Origin: Pleodorina starrii
Lineage: Eukaryota > Chlorophyta > Chlorophyceae > Chlamydomonadales > Volvocaceae
DNA: 64,000 nucleotides
Direction of reading: 5' to 3'
NCBI GenBank assembly: GCA_030267565.1
Contig: BRXU01000014.1
Location: 1,214,001-1,278,000, forward strand
Shown here piece after piece: positions 10,800 through 21,464 of this stretch (positions are counted from its first letter, which is position 1; every line of letters starts with the position of its first letter). Made by a program: the position numbers and the translations under genes. The notes under the pieces were generated by a model, which saw nothing but the letters and a program-made list of their open reading frames with translations, made no database searches and had not been told where the DNA came from.

Positions 10800-13700
10800 A
10801 TGGCGCGCCTGGTCGCCGCCTGTCTGCTGCTAGGGGCGCTGCTCTGCTGCGCCGCCTCCGCATCCCGCTCGGCGCCCTGGGAGCGGTTCGAGCGCCTGGG
10901 CGGTGACGCCGAAACAATCAAGGTGAGGAAAGGAAAGGAAAGGACGACGCGACGCGACGCGGCAGCGAAACGAGCCCCGAAGCACAACGAGTCCCGAAGA
11001 TGCGCAACTGTGGTCTCGCGACTGACGCATCCCGCACGCGAAAGGTCCCGGTTCCAGCAACGGGTGGGGTGGGTTGGGGTTGCGCACGATCACGAACGAA
11101 GGCACGCTGGTACGCGTGCGCGCTCGGTTCTGGCACGCGTACCTTCCGGTCCAGTTGCCTTGCCTGCCCCGAGGTCGGGGAGCAGGGCCTTTTGGCGCGC
11201 CTGGTGGTGCGCATATGGGTCAGCGCTAAGCGATCGGCCGGGTGACCCGTGGGTCGGAAAAGCGACGCAGTTTCACTGTCGTCGTCGTCGTCGTCATCCA
11301 AAGCTCTGCTCAATGGCTTCAGCCGCTTGCTGACTTGCATCGCGCGCCTGTTCCGGTCGCTTTCTTAGCTGGTCAGGACTTCATGAAAAATCTAAAACCA
11401 TTAACCCTAAAAGTACCCTAGGTAAGAGAAAGTAATAATCAATTGGTCATACTTGTCAATTCACCGGAATTGTTAAAGAGGCTCACCGCCGTGTGCTGAA
11501 GGCAGGAGGCGCCGCACTGCCGCCGCGGCAGACCGCTGTTCCCACACCCCTCTCTTGATCCTTCAAACTCCCTCCGCCCCTCCCTACACCGCTCTATCCC
11601 GCCGCCCCTCCCATCCCGCCGCTCACTCAGTGGCTGCAACAGAGCCTGCGTGAGCGCGCTTCACTGGCCAAGGAGGGCGGCGATGAGAAGATGGAGAAGG
11701 CCATCATTGCGACCAAGTTCGAGGTGCCGCCCTCCATGCAGAACGACTTTATCGGCGCATGGTGCGTGGGGCTGACGCATTGTGAAACCCAATACACAGA
11801 CAGTAGTACAGAGTGCTGTCCGCTGTGGGCTCATTGGCGCCTCGGGAGGGACACTGCCGGCACGGGGTTTTACAACCTCCCCCTGCACGGCTGCACGGCC
11901 CCCTCTCCCCTCGCCCTCCCTCGACCGCCCTGCCGTCCCCGAGCAGTCGTAAATGTCATCTCATCTCATCGCGTGCTACCGGTGCACGCATTTCCGCGCG
12001 CACGATGTGTTTCCCCACCGCTTGCCCCCCTTGGCCCCCTTGGCCCCCCCCCAAGGCTCGAGGTGCAGGAGGCGACTGGCAAGGAGGAGGGCACCCAGAA
12101 CTACGACCTCAAGAAGACCCTGAACGACGACATCTACTTCTGGACGGTGCGTTTATCTTTGGCTTGGCTTACGGTGCTGCGGTCGCATCCACCGTGGCGG
12201 AAGCGGAATGATTGCCACTGCTTCCCTGCCTCCCTCCCGATCGCTGTTGTGGCCTTCCTCCCATCGTTGTGGTGCCATGGTATCTTTGGCCAAGCTACCA
12301 TTTGTCTGCACTCCCTCGTAAACCTCCCTCGTGCTCCCTTTCGGTTGGTTGGTTTGTTTGGCGACTGGGCGGTTGGTTGCGTGCATGTTCAAATCACGGT
12401 GGACCGCTGCCTTCGGACGCGGCGGCACACGGCTGGCGCCTCGGCACTCTTCCTGTACGACAGTACGGCGAGTGGGAGAGCATGGACAAGTACCTTGACC
12501 ACTTCAAGTGAGTACGGTATATGCAGCCTTGGCGTGCCGTAACGTACCGGTACCCGTATCTCGATGCGGCGGATGTGGAGGTCCTCCCCTTCCCCTTCCC
12601 CGTGCTCGCCCAACCCGCTGCAACGCGCGTACCCCCACGTTTTCATTAAAGTTTATGTTGTCCATAGCCAGAGCGACGGCTTGAACGCGAGCCTGTTACC
12701 TGCAAGTTGGGATAGACGTTTCTCATTCGATGGCCAATGAGCAAGTGTCCAGCGCGCGGTCACCCCCACCTCTTTTGTGCTTCCTCTTGCCTTGCCCGAC
12801 CGACCGACCGACCCGCGATCCTACTCTTGCCGTACCTACCTACCAATTGCCGTACTGGTTGCCGTACCTAACAAATGCTGTACGGGCCGTGCATTTCCCG
12901 TACTTGCAATGTCGTATACTACTACTACACAGCTCCGACTACGTGATGAAGTTTCTGGATTTCCTGGATGACAAGGACATCATGTGGCACATGTACCCCC
13001 TGAAGAACATCACGGATAAGGCGGCCATGAAGAAGCAGGTGCGGTGGGGTGGGGTGCGGTGCGGTGCTGCGGAGGGGAGGGGAGCGGTGGCACCAGGAAG
13101 GGAGGTACAGAGCACGTGATGCGCTGCGGTGCGGTGCAGGATGCGCTGCGCTGCGCGCTGCATGTGGGGTCGGGAATGCGAATGTGGTGCTGAAGAGGGG
13201 GCCTAAACAGTGTTGAGTAGGCCAGCCAGGCGTCTGCGCCTGTGTGTCTGTGTGTGTGGCGAGGGAATTGGCGGGTTATTAGTGAGTGCTGGGTTTTCTG
13301 GCGGATTGAACTCCTTCGTGTTGTTCTCCGGATTGGAACCTGGCCGGCCACATGCGTTAGTTCTATGTTGTTGTTAACAATCATGATTCAGCGCACCGCA
13401 CCTCAACCGCGCCGCCGCAGGAGATGGGGTACATCGGCAAGAAGGGCGACCAGCCGATGGCCCACTTCGTGTTCGAGTACCACGTGCCGCCGTCCAAGGT
13501 GAGAGACCCAGGCAACCGTACAAATGTCGTATTGTCGTACACCTGTGTCGTGCATCTCTCCCAGCATGCACGACGGAATTCTTGACAGTTGCCACTCCAC
13601 TCCACCCCGCCGTCGACTCCCCTCCAATCGCCTCCACCCCCAAGTTCAAACCTTTTGGGGTTGGTGGGAAGTGGGGACCTGCATATTGTTGCGCCTGGTC

Positions 13701-15098
13701 AGTGGTCCCCCCCGATATCTCGACCTCCACCTCGACGGCCGCTGCCATGCAGCACTGCTAGCCCCGGAAAACCCACCAGCCCCTTCCCCTTCCCCTCCCC
13801 CAGCCCACACTCACTGGTTACCTTCAACTCCTATGAAGGGTTGGGGGGCTGGTTGTTGCAGATCCAGATGCAGAGACCCGTTTGCACTCTTCAAAAACAC
13901 ACGCCCACACCCACGCAAGATTCACACATCCACGCCCGCACCCACACCCACACCCGCGCATCACACACAACACAGACGCACAACACATACACGCACACAC
14001 CTCACACGCGCCTCACCCCCGCAGGCCACGGGCTTCACGGATGCGTGGACCAAGTGCGCACAGGAGACCTGGCAGGAGGAGACGAACCAGGCCTTTGCGT
14101 GAGTGCTGGGGGGGAGGGGAGGGGAGAGACGAGAGAGGCGATGCAGGGAGGCAGGCAGGGAGGGCTGGTGTTGCTGCGACTGCGGCTACCTGCGACTCTG
14201 CGCTCACACACGGAACACACAAACACGTACCGATAATTTACACATCAGTGTGTAACTCAGCTACATGGGGGGGAGGGGAGACTCTGCCGCGTAACCGTTA
14301 CCGGGGGGCTATGAAATGCACCGGGGGCCTAAGATTGGGATCGCCAGCTTCGCGTCGGCGCACAAGCCAGCCGGGGGTTTTCAACTCGGCATTCGGCCCC
14401 CCCCTCGGACCCCTCTCGCCTCCTCTCACCCCCTCGCGCGCGCTGGTCCCTCCCCTCCACTTTCCCATCAGGCTGCGCAAGGTCGCGTCCATGAACCACA
14501 ACTTCGTGGCGTACGGCAGTTGGGACTCGTATGAGGCTTTCCTGGAGCACTTTGATTCGGAGCACTCGCGCGAGTTCCGTCGGTGGGTGGACGAGGGTTG
14601 GGCGGATGGGTGGGCGATGGGTGGGCGGGTGGGTGGGCGGGTGGGTGGGTGGATGGGTGGGTGGGTGAAAGGCACGTGCCGATTCTTTCCCCCTCTCTGA
14701 TTTTCTCGGGGGAACCCTAGAAGGAGCGCGGGAGATGGGAGATGTGATGCCTCCTTTCATACAGGGAGGGACTCGGTGGGAAGGGGAGAGAGGGGGACAA
14801 GCCTGTGAATTGGACCTGCCCTCGTCTGTTCTTGCCGCATCACATCTGGCCACCGCGTCTTATCGATTTGTTCAACGGAGGTCGGAAAGTCGGAGATTGC
14901 ATTTCGGTCCTCCGCATTTCGCTTGTGTGCCTCGCCGGTCGCCGCCTGTCCCACCGCCTCACCACCGCGCACCGCCCCACCGCCTTCCCACCACCGCCCC
15001 TCTTCAGGTTTATGGAGGAACAGGACATCGTGTGGTTCTCCAGCCACCTGGTGTCGATGGGCATGAACCCGGAGGGGAAGTTCAGGGTGAAGCTGTGA
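10800..15098 (+). CDS. Secreted protein with two ABM-like repeats (copy A)
   Basis: Nine exons: 10800-10922, 11631-11761, 12056-12146, 12464-12507, 12933-13038, 13421-13498, 14025-14098, 14472-14582, 15008-15098. They join to 282 residues. Residues 1-22 form a clear signal peptide (basic start, [13 protein letters not shown]), so the protein is secreted or endomembrane. Two similar ~85-residue repeats follow, at about 62-150 and 176-262. Each has a beta strand ending in VPPS, a helix, an (A)YG.W.S motif, a ..HF segment and a DKDIMWH or EQDIVWF stretch. This order resembles the antibiotic-biosynthesis-monooxygenase (ABM)/dimeric alpha-beta barrel fold, and two repeats could pair within one chain. 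The ABM assignment is from pattern, not a search. Substrate and reaction are unknown. The intron 2 acceptor is AAG rather than CAG. A tandem paralogue follows 1.8 kb downstream. Confidence 0.88.
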
Positions 15099-16714
15099 AG
15101 AGCGCTCCGCGCGTTAAAAGAAGAGCCTTTGGATGACGACAGGGCGTGGGATGGACGGCAGCTAAATTAAACAAAATGTTGCTCTGGCCTGTCCTACTCG
15201 GAACGGAACGGAACGGAAGGCGGAAATATGCTGCCAAGTTTTGTTGGCCCATGAGGCAGCTGCTGTAGGTTTTGAATTTTAGCGCAGATGTACCATTCTT
15301 TCGGAGTCAGTTCTATTTCTCTCGAGTTGTCTGGTCAAAAGATAAGTGGAGAGTTGGGAAGATAAGTATACTGCTACGCCTTTTCGATAGGTGGCTGATA
15401 TTACGGCTAAGGGGGAACCTGGGGGAACGGCGGTGCCTCACCACGGCTGGAGAAGCGGGGTGGCCTGTCGGATTAGGTTGGGCAGAAGAAGGTGGTGGAG
15501 TTGGTTGTGGGTAGTTGACAGGTGTTGACGTGTTCGGGAATATTGGCTTGGAGATGGAACAGCTGTCCGATAGTAAAGCCTACCACGTCTTTGGCGTGGC
15601 GCCTCTTCCGCGGGTGTGCAGCCCATTGTAACGGCCACAATAACAAACCACAACATCATCTCATCTTATATCTCATCTCGCGTCTCATCTCGTCTTGTCT
15701 TGTCTCATATTTCATCTCATCTTGTCTCGTCTCATGCCTTGTCTCATACTTTGTCTCATACATCGTCCCATACTCTCGTCTCGTCTCATTTCGTCTGCTA
15801 TGCATCCCCCCACTCCGCTCCACTCCGCTCCGCTCTGCTCCGTTCTTCATCGTCGCGGTGGTTGCCGTGCTCACGCTGTCTAGCTGCTCCACCCCCACTC
15901 TTCCAGGCCCCAGCCCTTCAGACCTGAGGCTGAAAACCGACTCCGTTCCCTCCCTTCCCTCCCTTCCCCTGGGAATGGCCTGTGCATGAAGGTGTGGGCT
16001 TGCATGCCGTGGTCATGAAAAGCTTTCCAACCTGGTCGGTGGGGGCGGATACCCGGTACTGGAACGGGGGTTGGGTTGGGTTGGGTTGGGTTTGGGCGAT
16101 GCAGCGGGGCTGAAGAAAGCGCCTTCATTTGGTATTTGCGGGTCCCAAAGAAAGCCGGCGTGTACAAGTGCCGGCGGGCGGTTGTGCCGCGAACGCGCCG
16201 CGCCGCGCTGTTCGAGTGACTGTCGACGCTGATTGCGTCGGTGGGGTCGCCCGCTACGATCGCTCGCCGCGGATTTCGAAATTTGGTTGGCACCTTTTGT
16301 TACAAACGACAAAGCGACAAGGGAGACGTCGCAGCCACGGCTGCTTATCGGAGAGGCTCAAGCTGTGTTTGCTAAGTGGGGTGTCGTCGAACCTTGGGAA
16401 GGAGGAAATACCGGATCGGCAGCAGCCCATGCAACAAGGACCGAAATACCGATCCCGTGGCAAAAAATGCCCCTTGTCAATTATCTTAACAAAATGAAAT
16501 GTGCTACCGGATTTCCAGCGCGGACGAAACCAGCGGCTTTTCCCGCAACCGCTTTACCAGCAACCGCGTCAGCAGGTTATAATATCTCAGGGTTTAGGGT
16601 TTGAAGTTTAGGTTTTTTGGTCGAAACCAGAAAACGTGATTAAGGGCGCCACGTGGACCGCTGACTGAGGTCATTGCTGCGTACGGTCCGATTCGTCCCG
16701 AGAGAAAGAAAAGC
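15099..16714. other. Spacer between tandem ABM-like genes
   Basis: It holds the 3' UTR of copy A, a TCTCATCT/CGTCTC-rich tract at 15655-15800 and (GGGTT)n at 16070-16093. A telomere-like GGGTTTAGGGTTT lies at 16590-16602. No further gene was seen. Confidence 0.6.
15627..15631 (+). terminator. Candidate poly(A) signal of copy A
   Basis: TGTAA, the first one after the stop codon at 15098, implying a 3' UTR of about 540 bases. Confidence 0.4.
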
Positions 16715-16723
16715 TATTTATAC
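16715..16723 (+). promoter_or_regulatory. TATA-like element of copy B
   Basis: TATTTATAC lies about 170 bases before the ATG at 16894. It is a weaker match than the TATA box of copy A, but similarly placed. Confidence 0.4.
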
Positions 16724-16893
16724 TCCCTTCATGCGATGTTGCAACAGTGGACTGTGAAGCCCATACCCATCGTCTTTTTGGGAAACTCCCACCGCAAAGC
16801 GCCGAGAGCAAGGCCTCGTCGACGAGTGTGTAAACCGCCGAATCTGTCCCCTTCCGCCCTTGCTTTGAGCGCGCGGCAGCGCTGCCCGCCGCG

Positions 16894-17571
16894 ATGGCGC
16901 GCCTGGTCGCCGCCTGTCTGCTGCTAGGGGCGCTGCTCTGCTGCGGCGCCTCCGCATCCCGCTCGGCGCCATGGGAGCGGTTCGAGCGCGTGGGCCGCGA
17001 CGACCCAGCGATCAAGGTAAGGAAAGGACGATGTTGTTTTTATCTGGCGCCGTCATCAAGTCCAAAATGACGTCGCCCTGGAAACTACTGACAGTTGGCT
17101 GGTTGGTTGGCCGATTCGCGCCTGTACACTCGAGCAAGCGGTCCCGAACAGTGCAAGCTCCCAAGCACGGGCCTGCAAGCGCCATGTTCGCAGAGGCAAA
17201 AGACTCCGCAGCGACTGTGCACACGCGCAGCGCTGCGTGCGTGCGCCTATTTCCCTTCTCTCTATCTCTCTGTGGCCTCTGCCGTCCTGTTCGGAGCAAG
17301 GGCGTGCGTGCATCAGCGTGGCTATCTTATTTTGCTGAGTATCTACGGCCGGAGATACTCCTGGCTCAGAAGCCCTGAGAGTATCTGTCAGGATCTGCCT
17401 AGGAGGGGATTTTCCCGGCTAAACACGGCCCCTGGAGATATCATGCCCCCCTGTGAGGCCGGATTACCTAAACCTTCAGCTTTTAGCAAGGCAGAAGTAT
17501 CTTCAGAATTCCAAAATTTTCCCCCGAATATATATTCATATCTTAAGATAGCCACCCTGGCGTGCATCACC

Positions 17572-17623
<52 letters not shown>

Positions 17624-17683
17624 GGTGATGCACGCCAGGGTGGCTATCTTAAGATATGAATATATATTCGGGGGAAAATTTTG

Positions 17684-17742
<59 letters not shown>

Positions 17743-20700
17743 GGTATATATCGTATATACCGTATATATACCGTATATATCGTATATATACCGTATATAT
17801 CGTATATATATATATATATCCCGGTATATATCGTCTGCGTACCGGTATAGCTCTGCACCAGTCAGGCAAACGCCTACAAGTTTGGCTCCGCATGCACGCG
17901 GGGGCATTCCTTAATGTGCACGTAGGCTAAAACTTAAACTGAATATCATGGTGCAAGTGCATACATATATGTGCGGCAGCTGCTGTCGCGGTTGGTTGGT
18001 TTCCGGCTGGTGTGCGGTCCCTTGCCGGAAAGAGGTGCACGTGCGGCCTTGTCGGCCTCGGGGCCTGCCGGCCTGGTGGCCTGCATCGCGCGCTCACGGC
18101 CCCCAATCTGCGCCGTACATTACATAATCCATCCTGCTGGCCTCTCGACGCAGTACACTACGATGCTCCATCGCCGCCTGCGATGCGCGACGATGCCGGT
18201 TCGATCTCATCCCCGCGATTAAGTTACTTCATGCGATGACCCGCGGGTCGGTCGGCAGTGACGCATGTTGGTTGGTGATCGTTTGTTTGCCGACGGCACC
18301 CCACCCCACCGAACGTCACCCCGGAAGGAAACTCGCAACGTGTGTCAGTTGACAGTTGACAGTTGACAGCTGTCCCTTCCCATCCACTCGCTGCTGTTGT
18401 TTGCTCCAAGTTTGCAGCCATGTTTCGGATGGTTTGCGGCGGCGGCATGATTGGGGACGGACGACATCGTGCGTCGAAAGGCCCAAAACAAGGGCCCCTT
18501 GCGCGTCTCTGCGCGCTTACCCACCGACTCACGGATGCCTCGATTGCCTCCCTCCCTTCCTGCCGCCCTGCCTCCCTCCCTTCGCCCCTCCCTCCCTGCC
18601 GCCCTGCCTCCCTCCCTGCCGCCCTGCCTCCCTGCCGCCCCTCTGCAGTGGCTGCAGCAGCGCCTGCAGAAGAAGGGCGGGGAGGAGGAGGACAAGGCCA
18701 TCATCGCGATCAAGTACGACGTGCCGCCCTCCATGCAACACGACTTCATTGACGAGTGGTGGGTGGGGCTGGGAATGGGTGCGTGGGTGGGTGGGTGCGT
18801 GGGTGCGTGGGTGCGTGGGTGCGTGGGTGCGTGGGTGCGTGATGTGTGGGTATCCCGATGCAGTCACGGGCTGACCAGGGAGTCATGCATGCATGTATGC
18901 TTGCGTACCCGCCGCCGCCGCCAAAGGGACTTTCCGCTACACGTCGTGTTACCATATTCTTTCAACGTGAAAGAAGAGCTCTCTGCATCGCATGGTCCAG
19001 CGGAGGCGCTGATGTGTGGTCCGCACCCCTTCCCTGCAGACACCCCCACACCCACACACCCACACACACACACTCCCTCCCCCACACCCTCCCCCAGGCG
19101 CAAGGTCCAGGACGCCACGATGCAAGAGGAGGGTACCCACATGTACGACCTCAAGAAGACCATGGGGGACAACACCTACTTCTGGACGGTGGGTCGGTGG
19201 GTCGGTGGGTCGGTGGGACGTAGTTTTCGAGTCGTACTGTGAGTGGACGATCAGTGTTTGGCACTGCTGCTGGCCAGCTCTTGTACGGCCAAATGGGGCA
19301 CCTGAGAGTCCCTGACTGACCGACGCACGATGCCCCCCGCATGTCCCCTTTATGGCTAATTTGGATGCTGTCGGTTTGGTTGGACACGCTACCTGCTGCA
19401 TTGGCGACGACGACGACGACGACGACGACGAACGACAGTACGGCGAGTGGGAGAGCATGGACCAGTACATGGAGCACTTCACGTGAGTTGTTACCTTGTA
19501 CGGCGACGGCGCATCGTATAGCTTGGTACGGCACGCGAGGACCTTGAACGACACTTTACAACGGTTACAAATCTTGACGCGCGCGCGCCTGCGCTGCCTG
19601 TGTGCCAAACAACGTGCCAAGCAACGTGCTTAAAACCGTACCGGTATCTAAGAGTGCCCTCCACTCACCAGCCTGAGCTGGACAGGGAAAGTAGAAACCC
19701 TTCCGAGACCCTGGCCCCTCCCGCTTCCTCCCCGCGCTGCGTTACGACTTTCGAGCTGACGGCCCCTGGTTCGAATGTGCCGTATCTGCCGTACATGTGC
19801 ACTTTCCGTACGTGCGATGTCGTACTACACAGCTCCGACTACGTGAAGGAGTTCCTTGACTTTATGGATGACAAGGACATCATGTGGCACATGTACCCGC
19901 TGACGCACATCGCAGACAACGGGGACAGCGGCAGGGTGAGTGGGCGATGGAGGAGGAGAGGCAGGGGGGGATGGAGCGATGGACGATGGGAGTGGGTTGG
20001 GTTGGTGGGGTCTTCGTGTTGCCCCGTGTTTGACACGCTACGCTACATACGCATTCGTTCCGCGTCCACTTCCGCGGCTCGGCGCACGAACCTGCCCCCC
20101 CTCCCCTCCTCGGCAGGACAAGGCCATCTCCCGCCGCAAGGAGGACGACCCACGGGACATGATGGCCCATGTGGTCATCGAGTACCACGTGCCGCCATCC
20201 AAGGTGTGGAGGGCTCAAAAGCGTGCTTGCGTTGGTAGTGGGTTGTTTTATAGTCAATTTTACTGCTGTTATATGCTGCCGTACTGCCGTACAAAGGAAA
20301 CACAGGTCAGTGCAGTACCGATCCGGTCGAGCGCCCCAACGGCAGTGTACGGCAATGCTCGTTGTCGGGGTAGAGCGGGACGGGATGGGATTGCTTTGCT
20401 GGTGCTGGTCGCCTTCCTGGCTGGGCTGAAGGAAAATGGGAGTGTGCCCCCTCTTTTTGACTCCCCTGCGCCCTGCCCCTTGCCGACCTCGACTCCGACC
20501 CCGCGTTTGCGCCCGGCTTTCCCAAACCGTGTGGTTGTCGTACGTCGTACGGTGTCGTACGCCATCAGGTCCCCGACTTCATGGATGCCTGGAAGGACTG
20601 CGCCGATAAGACCTGGGACGAGAAGGACAACCACGTATACGCGTGAGTTGAAGAAGACATGCGCGTCTTCATGTTCCAAACCCTAAACCGCACAGTTGTG

Positions 20701-21464
20701 TAGACCAGCAAAGGGATGACTGCACCTAATGCAGATCTGCACCTCTGCGTCTTGCTGCCCCACTCAAAATCAAGGCACACGGCGTTATGTACCGTTGATA
20801 CCGTTGATACCGTTGTACCAACTGATTGACGGACGGTTGTCGTATCTTGCCCCACCGGTGTGTCGCGTCTGCTGCCGATTCCCCCCATCAGGCTGCGCAA
20901 GGTGGCGTCCATGAACCACCACTTCGTGGCGTACGGCACCTGGGAGACGTACGACGCGTACATGGATCACTTCATGGCCAAGCACACCCGCAGACTGCGC
21001 AAGTGAGTGTTTCACCCGGGGGGTGGGAGGGGAGGGGAGGGTTGAAGGGAGGGTTGGAGGGAGGGTTGGGGGGAAGGGGTGAGGGAGGAGTGGACGGAGG
21101 GAGTAGGCACTCATCTCGGAAATGGTGCGCGAAGGTTGTTACGGTACGCGACGAAGGATGCCGACCGACTGAATGGAAGCCGAAGCGCAGTGACTTATGC
21201 ATGAAATGGTCACTGGTATTTGTGGGTCCATGCCATGCGACAGAACGCACCCACCCACCCACCCACAAACAAATATAACCGAACCAGTCGCGCAAGCAAC
21301 AATTCAAGCAAAACGCTGGTGCTGGCCAAGAGGCTAACGTGCGCCCGCCTGCCTCCCATCCCACCATTCGTGTGCCCCCAAGGTATCTTGCCGAGGAGGA
21401 TATTATGTGGTTCACCGACCCGCTCATGTCCCTGGGCGACACGGGTGAGGAGGAGCTGCTGTGA
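16894..21464 (+). CDS. Secreted protein with two ABM-like repeats (copy B)
   Basis: Nine exons: 16894-17016, 18649-18758, 19098-19188, 19439-19482, 19833-19935, 20117-20203, 20569-20642, 20892-21002, 21383-21464. They join to 274 residues. Exons 1, 3, 4, 7 and 8 have the same lengths as in copy A, and all intron phases match, so this is a tandem duplicate. The signal peptide is nearly identical ([17 protein letters not shown]). Both repeats are kept, with VPPS at each first strand, [14 protein letters not shown] in repeat 1 and [14 protein letters not shown] in repeat 2. The C-terminus is acidic (GEEELL) where copy A is basic (KFRVKL). Intron 1 is much longer (1632 versus 708 bases) and holds a large AT palindrome. 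The biochemical role is unknown. Confidence 0.88.
17508..17687. repeat. Perfect 180-base palindrome with (AT)23 centre
   Basis: A 67-base left arm (17508-17574) is exactly complementary to the right arm (17621-17687), and the 46-base spacer is pure AT repeat, itself self-complementary. It lies in intron 1 of ABM-like copy B and is absent from the same intron of copy A. On RNA or single-stranded DNA it would form a 90-base-pair stem. Confidence 0.95.
17688..17840. repeat. (TA)n and degenerate TATATCG/TATACCG repeat
   Basis: About 52 bases of pure TA dinucleotide follow the palindrome. Next come interspersed CCGTATATA and TCGTATATA units, flanked by two CCCGGTATATATCGT copies at 17740 and 17820. 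Low-complexity translations of IYIY type here are artefacts. Confidence 0.9.

Noticed and set aside
17562..17930. IYIY-rich ORFs on both strands
   Set aside because: Direct translation of (AT)n and the palindrome, inside an intron.
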